Shown here in pieces: positions 8,926 to 18,220 of a DNA stretch of 64,000 nt. Within the stretch, counting starts at the first letter, position 1; every line of letters begins with the position of its first letter. The notes beneath the pieces are model-generated. The model worked only from the letters and a program-made list of their open reading frames with translations, was not told the origin of the DNA and did not search any database. The stretch is taken from positions 124,001 through 188,000 of the forward strand of contig CALUZV010000001.1 in assembly GCA_944325345.1 (NCBI GenBank), read 5' to 3'. A program made the translations under genes and the position numbers. The DNA is from an uncultured Parabacteroides sp. GTDB taxonomy: Bacteria > Bacteroidota > Bacteroidia > Bacteroidales > Tannerellaceae.

Positions 8926-8933
8926 CAAAAGTA
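8926..8933 (-). promoter_or_regulatory. Bacteroidota -7 box for tcdA
   Basis: Read on the minus strand this is TACTTTTG, a perfect TAnnTTTG, 17 bp upstream of the tcdA start codon. Confidence 0.65.
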
Positions 8934-9015
8934 ATAATAATGTTAGATATACGGTGCTATTCCTGCAAATTCTTTAGAGGGAATGGTGCGCTGACCGCAG
9001 CGGGTGGTGCCGCGA

Positions 9016-9265
9016 CTCTGCAGAGAGGAAGTGGAGACTCTGCGGAATAAAAGTGGCGGCTCTGCGGTGTAAAATATAGAGATTTTGGCATATAATCTAT
9101 AACTCACAGTGTGATTTATATAAATAACAGTGTGAGCTATATAGATAACAGTGTGAGTTATGTAAATCACAGTGTGAGTTATAGATTACTCCGCAGAGTA
9201 GCTGGTTTTTATTCCTCAGAGTCAATAAGTTTATACCGTAGAGTCGTAAACTATTCTCCGCAGAG
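9016..9265. repeat. Composite tandem array C (22-bp, 21-bp, inverted 22-bp)
   Basis: Three blocks lie end to end. CTCTGC(G/A)G units occur at 9016, 9038 and 9060 (22 bp). CAGTGTGA units follow at 9107, 9128, 9149 and 9170 (exactly 21 bp), carrying the dyad TCACA-g-TGTGA. Then CCGCAGAG-like units, the reverse complement of the first block, occur at 9191, 9214, 9236 and 9258 (22-23 bp). The whole is thus roughly symmetric. It fills the gap between the helix-hairpin-helix gene and the tcdA promoter. Confidence 0.85.
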
Positions 9266-9267
9266 TT

Positions 9268-9957
9268 CTATTCAAAGGATAAGTAGTGCCGGAGGCGGCG
9301 ATGCTGGGGAGCGGCAAACTCCTCGAGCAGAGAGAGGTCGCCCCACCCACTGAGTTGCCGCTTCAGGGCACGCAGGCTACATAGGGAACGCACCTGTGCC
9401 TTAGAGAGATAGGGATGACTGGCGAGTTGTTTGTACGAGAGCTGGTTTACCCGGAGGGGCACGATGCCGGCCGTATCGACGCGAAACCAGGGGGCAAGCG
9501 AGCGGTAGCGTTCCTCGTCTATCCCATAGACCTCGCGCAACTGGCTAACCGTGTAGAAGCCACCGAGTAAGCTCCTGAACCGCACGATGCGGCTGGCAAA
9601 GACCGGGCCGATGCCGGGGACGCGGCGCAGGGTGGTGGAGTCGGCGCTGTTCAGTTCGACGACAGTCCCCTTGGGGAACTTATCGGAGCTGTATGGCTGG
9701 TAGAAGGAGCGAGGCTCCGGCTTGGGCTTGGATGCAGGAGTGCGGCGAGACTTGGCCTGGGCCGAGGTATCCGGGACAGGCACATGGCGCTGTTGCACAC
9801 TGTCTTCCGCCTGTACGACCGGAGCCAACACGACCGGTTCGGGCTGAGGCGGATTGAAGACATAGAACAGCATCCATCCCACCAGGATGAGTACAAAGAT
9901 GATGGAGAGGGCGCGGCGGTCGCCGGGGGAAAAGTAGAGGTAATCTTGGATATTCAT
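9268..9957 (-). CDS. Helix-hairpin-helix (ComEA-like) protein
   Basis: Membrane-anchored DNA-binding-type protein, 229 residues. One membrane segment lies near residues 16-33, then a proline-rich linker, then a ComEA-like helix-hairpin-helix region (VELNSADSTTLRRVPGIGPV, about 100-119) and a second related repeat (LRVNQLSYKQLASHPYLS). Proteins of this design bind DNA outside the cytoplasmic membrane during uptake, but the role in Bacteroidales is not settled. Tandem array C abuts its stop codon. Confidence 0.85.
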   Translation of the reverse strand: MNIQDYLYFSPGDRRALSIIFVLILVGWMLFYVFNPPQPEPVVLAPVVQAEDSVQQRHVPVPDTSAQAKSRRTPASKPKPEPRSFYQPYSSDKFPKGTVVELNSADSTTLRRVPGIGPVFASRIVRFRSLLGGFYTVSQLREVYGIDEERYRSLAPWFRVDTAGIVPLRVNQLSYKQLASHPYLSKAQVRSLCSLRALKRQLSGWGDLSLLEEFAAPQHRRLRHYLSFE

Positions 9958-9997
9958 AGCTAAATACGTTGGTTTTAAATAAGATGCATGAGTGATG

Positions 9998-10056
9998 AGT
10001 TACGAGTTATGAGTTACCACCTATACAGCTCGTAACTCATAACCCATGACTCGTAA
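9998..10056. repeat. Palindromic word repeat (GAGTTA type)
   Basis: Copies of GAGTTACGAGTTATGAGTTA at 9998-10017 face an inverted block CGTAACTCATAACCCATGAC (10031-10050) that continues to 10056, giving a long imperfect hairpin with a loop of about 14 bp. It lies between the start of the helix-hairpin-helix gene and the stop of the C1 protease gene, where it could terminate the protease transcript. Confidence 0.7.
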
Positions 10057-10059
10057 CTC

Positions 10060-11226
10060 TTAGCGCAGTTTCTCGCGTATCTCCTTCGGTATCGCATCCT
10101 TATGCACAAGGATGTAGATAGTCTTGGCACGGACGAAGCTCTCGGACATATTCAGGTATCCGCCGAAGGCATTGCGTTCGGTGCCCCAGGAGTTCTTGGT
10201 GATGTAATACTTCGTGTTGTTCTGGTCTCGGGCGATGCCGGTGATGTGCATCAGGTGGTCGTCCGTTGTTACGAAGGACTCATAGCCCTGCTGACGAATC
10301 TCCGGTGTAACCACGACTTCGGGATAAGGACGCTCGAAGCGATAGACCTCCTCGAGACGCTCGCGAGGGTTCATCTTCTCGAAGCGGGCGCGGTCGGTCG
10401 AGGCGTAGTCGTCCACCTTCTCGACCTCCGGGTTGATAGCGACGCCGTTGGTGAAGGAGAAGCCCTTCTCGCTCACGTCGCCGTCCCAGCAGACGGTGTA
10501 ACCTTGCTTCAGGGCATAGTCCATAGTCGCGATCAGTTCGTCGAGAGGGAGGTTGTACATAAGCTGGTGCTCCCAGTTGTCCGGTACCTCGACGTCGAAC
10601 TTCTCGTAGTAAGGGTGATGGGTGAAGCTGGTCAGCTCCACATAGTCATCGAGGTTGAGGCCGAGGGAGGCGGCAAAGCTCTTGGGAGTATATTCCTTCC
10701 CTTGGTATGTGAACGACTGAGGGACGGGGCCGAGGTAGATATCCATCAGGCTGTTGGCCAGCTCTTGGTATTCGGGACTGTTCTTGCGAAGGTCGATGGC
10801 AGTCTTGGAGATGCTCTCCACGTAGGCGGCAAGCTCCTGGTGGTTGTGCCGGTCGGAATCGTAGTTGATGCCGTGGTACACCTCCTCAGGGACGATACCT
10901 ACTTGCTCGAAGGCATGGAACCACGAAGGCGAGAGGCTGCCCTGGCCCACATTGCCCTTGCCATGACGCAGGTAGTTGTCGCGCATCTGGTTCAGATACT
11001 TCTGGCGGACGATGAACATCTCGGAGAGGTCGTATTCGCCCTTCCCCATACGAAGGAGTTCCGACTCCATGAAGGAGGTCGTGGCAAAGCACCAGCAAGT
11101 GCCGGTCGAAGCCTGGTTCTTCACCGAGGTCGCCGGGAGACGCACCTCGTCTTTAAACTGGTAACCTTGTGCCGATGCACCCGCAGCGAAGAGGGTGAGG
11201 GCGCAGGAAAGGAGTAATGTTTTCAT
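10060..11226 (-). CDS. Exported C1 family cysteine aminopeptidase (bleomycin hydrolase-like)
   Basis: Papain-fold protease related to aminopeptidase C, 388 residues from MKTLLLSCAL. A signal peptide ends at ASAQ (residue 20), so unlike classical PepC it is exported. The oxyanion glutamine and catalytic cysteine are Gln38 and Cys44 (NQASTGTCWCFA); the histidine lies in DDHLMHITG and the asparagine in ITKNSWG. The frame is open to 11313, but the ATG at 11226 starts exactly at the signal peptide. A near-consensus -7 box (TACCTTCG, minus strand, 11257-11264) precedes it. It is divergent from a C10 protease gene. Confidence 0.9.
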   Translation of the reverse strand: MKTLLLSCALTLFAAGASAQGYQFKDEVRLPATSVKNQASTGTCWCFATTSFMESELLRMGKGEYDLSEMFIVRQKYLNQMRDNYLRHGKGNVGQGSLSPSWFHAFEQVGIVPEEVYHGINYDSDRHNHQELAAYVESISKTAIDLRKNSPEYQELANSLMDIYLGPVPQSFTYQGKEYTPKSFAASLGLNLDDYVELTSFTHHPYYEKFDVEVPDNWEHQLMYNLPLDELIATMDYALKQGYTVCWDGDVSEKGFSFTNGVAINPEVEKVDDYASTDRARFEKMNPRERLEEVYRFERPYPEVVVTPEIRQQGYESFVTTDDHLMHITGIARDQNNTKYYITKNSWGTERNAFGGYLNMSESFVRAKTIYILVHKDAIPKEIREKLR

Positions 11227-11338
11227 GTGTAGCGTTCGATTATGTTGATTCGGGGGCGAAGGTACGACAAATATTGCTTCGTTCTTCCAATTCTTCTTAG
11301 TAAATTGCGGCACTCTTTACGAATACCTTTATAATAAT

Positions 11339-13144
11339 ATGATGAGAACATGTATTACTCTACTCTTCCTCCTTGCCTCCCTCCCACTCTGCCGGGCGGA
11401 GCAAGTCGAGGTTGCGCGGGCAGAAGCTCTCGCCCGCCGCTTTTTCCTGCAAGGAAGTGCCTTGCGCAGTACGAACGACCTTGGGCTTCAACTCGTCTGG
11501 TGCGGCCAGGAGGGGAAGCTCCGTGCCTCCACCGAAGCCCCGGCCTTCTACGTCTATAACCGGACCGATGCTCCGGGCTTCATCATCATCTCTGGCGACG
11601 ATGCGGTCGTCCCCATCTTGGGCTATAGTTACGACCATACTTTCCGCGCCGACTCGATGCCGCCGAACCTCTCGTCGTGGATGAACTCCTACGAAGACCT
11701 CATCCGCTCTCTCCGGGAAAAGGATACGGAGGCCAGCCCCTCAGTCCGCTCCGCCTGGGAACGTCTCTCCGTCGCTGAGCCTCAGAAGCTCCTCGCCACG
11801 GCGGAATGGAGCCAAGGGGTACCTTATAACCAACAATGCCCCCTCATCGGCGGGCAGCGGGCAGCCACCGGCTGTGTTGCCACCGCCGCCGCTATCCTGC
11901 TGAAATACTACGAATGGCCCGCGACGGTCGAGCCGCAAGAGATACATTACACCACCTCACGCGACCTCGAGGTCTCTGCCTCGCTGGGCGGCTCGTACGA
12001 CTGGAGCCTAATGCCTGACAAAGAGCCTGACGGGGGCTTCACCGACGAACAAGCGGCCGAGATTGCCCGCCTGATGTTCCACTGTGGCGCGGTCTGCGAG
12101 ATGGACTACGGCCTCTACGAGAGCAGCGCCAGCGGGATTACATCCGCCGGGCGTCTGATTGACGCTTTCGACCTCTTGCCCTCGGCCAGCACGCGCTATA
12201 AGAGTGGCTACAGCGCCGAGGAGTGGAACGCCATGCTCCGCGCCGAACTCGACCTCGACCGCCCACTCTTCTACGGCGGAGAGGACTACAACAGTGCTGC
12301 CCACCAGTTCATCATCGACGGCTACGACAATCAGGATCGTTTCCACGTAAACTGGGGGTGGGGAGGTTCGTCGAACGGCTTCTTCTCCCTCGAGCTGGGA
12401 GGGTCGGCCGAGAGCGAGTACTCCTTTAACCAGGCCTGCACCTTCCGCCTCATCCCCAACCGCGAGGGCAGCACGGCGATTGACAACACCCTGCAATACA
12501 TCCAGCATTACGAGGGCCTCCACTTCTTCAACGGCCTGACCACGCAGAGCGTCATCTTCCGCCCCAACCGCCCCATACCCCTCGACCTCGGCGGCATCTG
12601 GAACGCCAACCCGTTCACCTTCAACGGCTCGCTTCTCATCGCCCTTACCGATAAGGAGGGAAACATCAAGGAGGAGCTGTGGGATACAACGCTCTCCGAC
12701 CTTCAGTCCAGCTATTATACCTTCTATAATGACCCCATCACCGTAACCATCACCGAGGAAATCTGCCCGGGCGACCGCCTGCGAGCTTTCAGCCGGGGCG
12801 AGGGCGACACGGAGTGGCGGTGGATTCGCGGAGGCTACGCTCGCTTCGACCCACTGCAGAAGCTCTCCGACGAAATCCTGCTCATGCCGGACGAGAGCGC
12901 CACCGCAGTTGAGTCTATCCAAAGCACGGCGGACGACATCGCCATCCTTCCCGCCGGCGAGGGCCGGTGGTGCATCTCTGCCTCCTCGCCCATCGAGCGC
13001 ATCTTGTGGTATTCCCTTTCGGGGCAAATGCTCGAAAGCACGGCGGGAGACGGAACGACGCGTATGGAGGTCGGACGACCTGCTGCCGGAAGGCTGATTC
13101 TCCGCATCGTATGCCGCGAGGGGAGCCGAAGCGCCATCCTCTGA
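11339..13144 (+). CDS. C10 family cysteine protease (streptopain-like) with prodomain
   Basis: Secreted papain-fold protease of the SpeB/interpain/PrtT family, 601 residues. Signal peptide (about 1-20), Spi-type N-terminal prodomain (about 22-125), catalytic Cys179 in ATGCVATAAA, catalytic His322 in NSAAHQFIIDGYD, and the VNWGWGG motif at 337-343. The C-terminal about 90 residues (IERILWYSLSGQMLE then RLILRIVCREG) look like a degenerate T9SS sorting domain; this is weaker than the protease call. A second ATG lies at 11342. The gene starts 113 bp from the divergent C1 protease gene. Confidence 0.9.
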   Translation: MMRTCITLLFLLASLPLCRAEQVEVARAEALARRFFLQGSALRSTNDLGLQLVWCGQEGKLRASTEAPAFYVYNRTDAPGFIIISGDDAVVPILGYSYDHTFRADSMPPNLSSWMNSYEDLIRSLREKDTEASPSVRSAWERLSVAEPQKLLATAEWSQGVPYNQQCPLIGGQRAATGCVATAAAILLKYYEWPATVEPQEIHYTTSRDLEVSASLGGSYDWSLMPDKEPDGGFTDEQAAEIARLMFHCGAVCEMDYGLYESSASGITSAGRLIDAFDLLPSASTRYKSGYSAEEWNAMLRAELDLDRPLFYGGEDYNSAAHQFIIDGYDNQDRFHVNWGWGGSSNGFFSLELGGSAESEYSFNQACTFRLIPNREGSTAIDNTLQYIQHYEGLHFFNGLTTQSVIFRPNRPIPLDLGGIWNANPFTFNGSLLIALTDKEGNIKEELWDTTLSDLQSSYYTFYNDPITVTITEEICPGDRLRAFSRGEGDTEWRWIRGGYARFDPLQKLSDEILLMPDESATAVESIQSTADDIAILPAGEGRWCISASSPIERILWYSLSGQMLESTAGDGTTRMEVGRPAAGRLILRIVCREGSRSAIL

Positions 13145-13170
13145 GCAAACGACCTTATAAGGTGAGCCAT

Positions 13171-13446
13171 TGCTATCTATACTGATAGCACCTTGCTATC
13201 TATACTGATAGCAGACTGCTATCTATACCGAGAGCAGATTGCTCGCTATATAGAGAGCAGACTGCTCGCAGTATAGAGAGCAGATTGCTCGGTCTGTAGA
13301 GAGCAGACTGCTCGGTATAGAGCGAGCAATGTGTTACCTATAGAGATAACACGATGTTACCTATACGCATAACAAAACGTTACCTATACCGATAACGCGA
13401 TGTTACGGGTATAGGTAACGCAATGTTACAGGTATAGATAACAGAG
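13171..13446. repeat. Tandem array D, 12 units of exactly 23 bp, each a stem-loop
   Basis: Units start at 13171, 13194, 13217, 13240, 13263, 13286, 13309, 13332, 13355, 13378, 13401 and 13424. Each is a dyad with 7-bp arms around a 6-bp loop: TGCTATC-tatact-GATAGCA at the left, TGCTCGC-tatata-GAGAGCA in the middle, TGTTACC-tataga-GATAACA at the right. Arms remain largely complementary although their sequence changes along the array. It occupies the gap between convergent C10 protease and phosphate transporter genes. Confidence 0.95.
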
Positions 13447-13452
13447 GCTGAA

Positions 13453-15708
13453 CTATGCCTGTTGGAACTTATGACTAACCTTGATGAGGTTGCAGCTGAA
13501 GGCAACGACGTTGGCGGCCTCCTGCAACATATTGAGATATACCATGCTAACCTTGGTGCTTCCGCCCTGCTGACCTTGGATGCGCTTCAGTTCCTCTTTC
13601 TTGAGTTGCGTGAGGCGGGTACTGAGGCGGGCAGATTCGACGATGAGGTCGTGCAAGGGGTCGTAGTCGTTGTATTCGACCATATCGGCACAGCGCATGA
13701 GATACGACTTAATCTCGGCGACCACCTTCCCGAAGTCGTTCTTCTGAACTTCGCTGAGGGGGTTGAAGTTGTTGTCGATATGCTCCTTGCAAGGTTCGGC
13801 TAAGCGGCGGATGCTGAAGACAATCTCGCTGGCGAAGTCGTTGCTCTGATAGTAGTACAAGCCTTTCTCGACGGCGATGTCGTGCTCCAGCTGTGTAACA
13901 CCGAGCGTGCCGACGCGCTTGACTTGTTTGAGGTGAATCTTCTTCTCTTCGATAGCCGCCAATGTCTTGCGCAACTCGCGGAGGTTCTCGTGGGTGAAGG
14001 CCGTAACCGAGCTATCCAGAGAGTCGGAGGCGAAGCGGAGGGTGGCGGTAAGCTCCTCGCGGCTGTGCTTGCGGAAGAGCTGGAGGGCTTCGTAGGGGGT
14101 GTTGGCTTTTTGCAACTGGGCTACGGTGTTGTTTACTTCTTCTTTCAAGGCTTCTTTCCTCATCTTTTTCTTATAGGCAAGCTGGCTGCGCACCAAGGAA
14201 TAGATGGCAAGGCCGACCATGGCGATGATGGCAGGTGTCCCGCCCCAATATATCACCAACGTAACCACGAAGCAGATAGTAAAGGCCGCCCCAGCCGTGA
14301 TGAACCATCCGCCGATGACGGAGAGCACACCCGTGATGCGGAATACGGCACTCTCGCGTCCCCATGCCCTATCGGCCAAAGACGAACCCATCGCCACCAT
14401 GAAGGCGACGTATGTGGTAGAGAGCGGGAGCTTCAGGGAGGTACCGACGGCTATCAGCAAACCTGAGAGGACGACATTCACTGAGGCACGGACCAAGTCG
14501 AAGCTCGCCTTGTTCTCCATGATCATCTCGGAACTGTCGAAGCGTTTGTTCAACCACACCTTGACCGGCTCGGGAATGACGCTTGTGATTGTCATAGCCA
14601 TATTGGTTGTCGTGCGTACCAGGACACGGGCTACGGGAGACGTACCGAAGCTCTCCTCACCTTCCGACTGGCGCGAGAGGTCGAGGGAGGTTTTCACTAC
14701 ATTGTGCGCCTTCTTGGAAGTAAGCAACGCGATAACCATGACGATACCTGCGCCGATAAGGAAATACCACGGAGTCTGGGCAGGTTCCAAGAGCGAGGTC
14801 ATCAGGAAGGTATCGGTCGTCGTCGTACCTCCTTGAGCCATTAAATCACAGTACGAAGAGTAGCCGGCGAGGGGAACACCGATGAAATTCACCAAGTCAT
14901 TGCCGGCAAAAGCTAAAGCCAAGGCGAAGGTTCCCATCAGAATGATAATCTTGAAGACGTTCACCTTTAACCAATGCAATACCTGCATCAAGATGGTGAA
15001 GAAGATGAGGGAGGCCCAGACAATCGTGTCGGTATGTGTCTCGATATATTGCACAAAGTCCGTCCCGTCGATGCTACTCCCTTTCAATCCTTTGATAAGC
15101 ATGAAGTAAACGATCGACGTGGCCGCCAGTCCTCCGAACACCGCTATATAATACTTCTCTTGTTTCTTGAAGTTGAAAGTAAAGAGCAAGCGGGAGATAT
15201 ACTGCACCACCAACCCGAAGAAGAAGGCAATTGCCACGGAGAGGAAGATCGCCAGGATGACCGTCAGCGCCTTGTCCGTGTTCATCAAATCGCCCAGCGA
15301 TTGTGTCGGGTCGTTGGCTATTTTCACCAAAGAATACGCTACGGTTCCGCCCAGCAACTCGAAGACCATGGATACGGTCGTGGATGTAGGCATCCCCAGC
15401 GAATTAAAGATATCCAGCAAGACGACATCGGTCAGCATCACGGCCACGAGGATGCACATGATCTCATTGAAGTAGAAATGCTGAGGTTGATAGATTCCAT
15501 GCCTCGCGATATCCATCATGCCGTTGGAGAGCGCCGCTCCCACCAGAATACCTAATGCCGCGATGGCCATAATTACTTTAAAGGACGCAGCTTTCGAGCC
15601 TATGGCCGAATTGAGGAAGTTTACCGCGTCGTTGCTGACTCCCACGCTCAAGTCGAAGACTGCCAGCACAAACAGGAATAGGACTAAGATTAAATAAAAT
15701 GTTTCCAT
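13453..15708 (-). CDS. Inorganic phosphate transporter, PiT family, with PhoU-like C-terminal region
   Basis: Low-affinity phosphate permease, 751 residues from METFYLILVL. The PiT signature is seen twice: VSNDAVNFLNSAIGSKAAS near the N-terminus and GNDLVNFIGVPLAGYSS in the second half, separated by about ten membrane segments. The last about 230 residues are soluble and helical, starting at YKKKMRKEALKEEV, and resemble the PhoU-like or DUF47 domain found fused to or beside PiT proteins. The frame continues to 15780, but the start at 15708 fits the family. Stop lies six bases from array D. Confidence 0.92.
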   Translation of the reverse strand: METFYLILVLFLFVLAVFDLSVGVSNDAVNFLNSAIGSKAASFKVIMAIAALGILVGAALSNGMMDIARHGIYQPQHFYFNEIMCILVAVMLTDVVLLDIFNSLGMPTSTTVSMVFELLGGTVAYSLVKIANDPTQSLGDLMNTDKALTVILAIFLSVAIAFFFGLVVQYISRLLFTFNFKKQEKYYIAVFGGLAATSIVYFMLIKGLKGSSIDGTDFVQYIETHTDTIVWASLIFFTILMQVLHWLKVNVFKIIILMGTFALALAFAGNDLVNFIGVPLAGYSSYCDLMAQGGTTTTDTFLMTSLLEPAQTPWYFLIGAGIVMVIALLTSKKAHNVVKTSLDLSRQSEGEESFGTSPVARVLVRTTTNMAMTITSVIPEPVKVWLNKRFDSSEMIMENKASFDLVRASVNVVLSGLLIAVGTSLKLPLSTTYVAFMVAMGSSLADRAWGRESAVFRITGVLSVIGGWFITAGAAFTICFVVTLVIYWGGTPAIIAMVGLAIYSLVRSQLAYKKKMRKEALKEEVNNTVAQLQKANTPYEALQLFRKHSREELTATLRFASDSLDSSVTAFTHENLRELRKTLAAIEEKKIHLKQVKRVGTLGVTQLEHDIAVEKGLYYYQSNDFASEIVFSIRRLAEPCKEHIDNNFNPLSEVQKNDFGKVVAEIKSYLMRCADMVEYNDYDPLHDLIVESARLSTRLTQLKKEELKRIQGQQGGSTKVSMVYLNMLQEAANVVAFSCNLIKVSHKFQQA

Positions 15709-15852
15709 GAAGGATGAATAAGTATTTATGTTTCTGGCGGCAAAGGTCGATAATATAATTGTTATATCTATGACAAACATATTACAAAACTGTTACAATC
15801 GTTAAATCCTGCCGCTCTCCGGCCTTGACATCTTAGCTTGCAAAACACAAAC

Positions 15853-15905
15853 AAGCCCGCCACCATTCCTCTTTTCTTCCTCGGAAAGAGGGTGGTAGCG
15901 GGCTT
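15853..15905 (-). terminator. Hairpin terminator after the alpha-galactosidase gene
   Basis: Arms AAGCCCGCcACC and GGTaGCGGGCTT enclose a second pairing CCTCTTT/GAAAGAGG, making one long stem. It lies 35 bp downstream of the galactosidase stop on the minus strand and upstream of the phosphate transporter start, which supports a terminator role. Confidence 0.8.
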
Positions 15906-15939
15906 CCCCTATTTATAAATCAAGTAACGAGTTTTTTTC

Positions 15940-18138
15940 TTACTGCGCGGTTACTTCCAAGATCCGGCTTTGCAGCGTCTGGGTCGTGAAGGCATACAGC
16001 CCGACTTTCATCAGGTAGTCGCCCGAGAAGATTTGCCCGTTTTGAGCGAAGCGGGACTTCGCGCCCGGCATCAGATTGATTTCTTCTACCTTATATTGCT
16101 TGTTCGGGTCTAAGCCTTGCAACTTCACGGCAAATGTTTTCTCCGCAAAGCGAGGATAGATGTCATAAGCATAGACGAGTGCCTTATCTTTCGCCTTGCT
16201 GACGTGCATCACGGCTGTATGATTCGTCTCGTAGGGCGAAACCAACCGATAGAAGTCGCCATCCAGGATGACGGGCTTCAAGCGTTTGTAATTCGCCACC
16301 GCATTTTGGCAATAAGTCAGCTCGTCGGGAGCTAATTCTTTCAAACCGATGTCAAAACCGAGCTTGCACATCATCGCCACGTCGGTACGGAACTTAATGC
16401 TCGCCCGCTTGTTCCAACTCGTTACGTGAGCACACATCGCTTTCGTCGGGAAGAACTGCGAGAATCCCCACTGGATAAACAGGCGTTCCACAGGGTCGGT
16501 ATTGTCGCTGCACCAGAACTCGGTGAAATATTTCAGGGCTTCGTAATCGCAACGTGCTCCACCGCCCGAGCAAAGCATCATCGGCAAGTTCGGATATTTC
16601 TCTTTTACTCGCTGGAAGACATTATAGACGCCGCGAACATGGTCTACATACAACTGGCTCTGCTTTTCCTTTAAATAAGGTGAATATACGTTCGTGATGG
16701 GACTATTACAATCCCATTTGAAATAAGCAATGTCCGGGTTCTCGGTCATTATCCGGTCCACTACACCGAAAACGTAGTCCTGAACCTCCGGATTGCTTAG
16801 GTCGAGTACCAACTGATTGCGGTAATAATACGTCTCGCGGTTCGGAAGATGTATCGCCCAGTCCGGATGCTTCTCGAACAGCTCGCTCTTGGGATTCACC
16901 ATCTCCGGCTCTATCCAGATACCGAATTTTACCCCGGCTTCCTTTGCTTTCGCTACTAATCCCGGCACACCATGCGGCAGTTTGGCTTTCATGGCTTCCC
17001 AATCGCCCAAACCTGCCCGGTCGTTGTTGCGCGGATATTTATTGGCAAACCAACCATCGTCGAGCAAGAACATATCGACACCTAAATGCTTGGCTTCTTT
17101 CATCAACCCGGCCAAAATATCTTCGTCGAACTTGAATGCCGTGTTTTCCCAGTTATTTAATAAGGTCAGACGGTCGCCTTTCCCGTCCCGCAACTGGTAA
17201 TTGCGTGCCCAATCGTGGAAATAGCGGCTCGCCTCGCCTTTCCCGTTGTCGCTGCGCGTGAAGATGAATTCCGGTGTCGTGAAGACTTCTCCCGGCTTCA
17301 GTTCATACGTCGAGGCGAACGGATTGATACCTGCGAGGACGCGAAGGTTCTTCAGGTTGTCTATCTCGAACGTGAAGCGGTAATTGCCGGTCCAGCCTAT
17401 CGTGCCCATCACAACTTCGCCCGCATCTTCCTTGGCAGGTTCACCGAAACCTAATTCAAAGAAGGGATAGGCGTGCATGGCGGCCCGCGAACCCAGTTTC
17501 GTATCAATCATCTTCTTTCCGAATTGCAGTTGCTGATGACTCATCTGCATTTCTTGCGCCCAGTCGCCGCTGAATTCAGTCAGGTAGTACGAAGGACGTT
17601 CAAAGTAGATGATACCCGAAGCGTAGCGATGCAAAAGCACCGGCTTCTTCTCCGTATGCGAGATCTCGCTCCAAGTCTTGATGATGTTCTCCTTGGCGTA
17701 GGAGATGTAATGCAGTTTCACCTCCATCGGATAGTAGTCATCCTTCAACGTAATGACGGTCTCCTCCGCATTCCCGTCGATGGACTTCTTCTCGGAGGAA
17801 ACGTACTTCAAGAGGGTACTCATATTCCCGTCGGCGTGCGTAACCTGCAATGCCGGCTCGAAATAATCCTCCATCCCGGCGGTCATGTAGGCTTCCCAGC
17901 CACGGGTAGCCGCACTACCGTCGGAACCTGCCCTCGAGTAAGGCGAGAGCTTCGCAAAATCTTCCGGATGTAACAATTTCGGACCCAAATAAACTTGATA
18001 GAGCCTCCCGTTTGGCGCGGTACTCAGAATTAAATCCGTCGCGTCCGTGGCAATACGGATTATTTCATTCGCCACTTCGGTTGCCCGGGCAGAAATAGCA
18101 AATAAGGCTATTAATGCCAAAGAAAGAATTCGTCTCAT
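15940..18138 (-). CDS. Alpha-galactosidase, GH36 family, exported
   Basis: Retaining alpha-galactosidase, 732 residues with a signal peptide (residues 1-19), so probably periplasmic. An N-terminal beta-sandwich is followed by the barrel: the VDMFLLDDGWF strand (354-364), GIWIEPEMVNP, nucleophile Asp476 in AYFKWDCN and acid/base Asp545 in EFWCSDNTD. All GH36 landmarks are intact. No SusC/SusD pair or other glycosidase is nearby, so it is not part of a visible polysaccharide-utilisation locus. Promoter box at 18173-18180; terminator hairpin downstream at 15853-15905. Confidence 0.95.
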   Translation of the reverse strand: MRRILSLALIALFAISARATEVANEIIRIATDATDLILSTAPNGRLYQVYLGPKLLHPEDFAKLSPYSRAGSDGSAATRGWEAYMTAGMEDYFEPALQVTHADGNMSTLLKYVSSEKKSIDGNAEETVITLKDDYYPMEVKLHYISYAKENIIKTWSEISHTEKKPVLLHRYASGIIYFERPSYYLTEFSGDWAQEMQMSHQQLQFGKKMIDTKLGSRAAMHAYPFFELGFGEPAKEDAGEVVMGTIGWTGNYRFTFEIDNLKNLRVLAGINPFASTYELKPGEVFTTPEFIFTRSDNGKGEASRYFHDWARNYQLRDGKGDRLTLLNNWENTAFKFDEDILAGLMKEAKHLGVDMFLLDDGWFANKYPRNNDRAGLGDWEAMKAKLPHGVPGLVAKAKEAGVKFGIWIEPEMVNPKSELFEKHPDWAIHLPNRETYYYRNQLVLDLSNPEVQDYVFGVVDRIMTENPDIAYFKWDCNSPITNVYSPYLKEKQSQLYVDHVRGVYNVFQRVKEKYPNLPMMLCSGGGARCDYEALKYFTEFWCSDNTDPVERLFIQWGFSQFFPTKAMCAHVTSWNKRASIKFRTDVAMMCKLGFDIGLKELAPDELTYCQNAVANYKRLKPVILDGDFYRLVSPYETNHTAVMHVSKAKDKALVYAYDIYPRFAEKTFAVKLQGLDPNKQYKVEEINLMPGAKSRFAQNGQIFSGDYLMKVGLYAFTTQTLQSRILEVTAQ

Positions 18139-18172
18139 GGTGATTAAATTTAAAAATGATGTTCAAGTGGGG

Positions 18173-18180
18173 CAAAGATA
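18173..18180 (-). promoter_or_regulatory. Bacteroidota -7 box for the alpha-galactosidase gene
   Basis: Minus-strand TATCTTTG fits TAnnTTTG and sits 34 bp upstream of the start codon. Array E begins about 40 bp further upstream. Confidence 0.65.
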
Positions 18181-18220
18181 AGGTTTTTCCCGGGGAAAAC
18201 TACTCCATAAGCGACAAAAT

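Noticed and set aside
12008..13027. Minus-strand 339-residue ORF and the 371-residue plus-strand ORF at 10102-11217
   Set aside because: Both are antisense to proteases with complete catalytic motifs; neither shows family features.
13171..13446. CRISPR array
   Set aside because: Units are contiguous 23-bp hairpins with no unique spacers, and no cas gene is present; the same holds for the 41-43-bp arrays.
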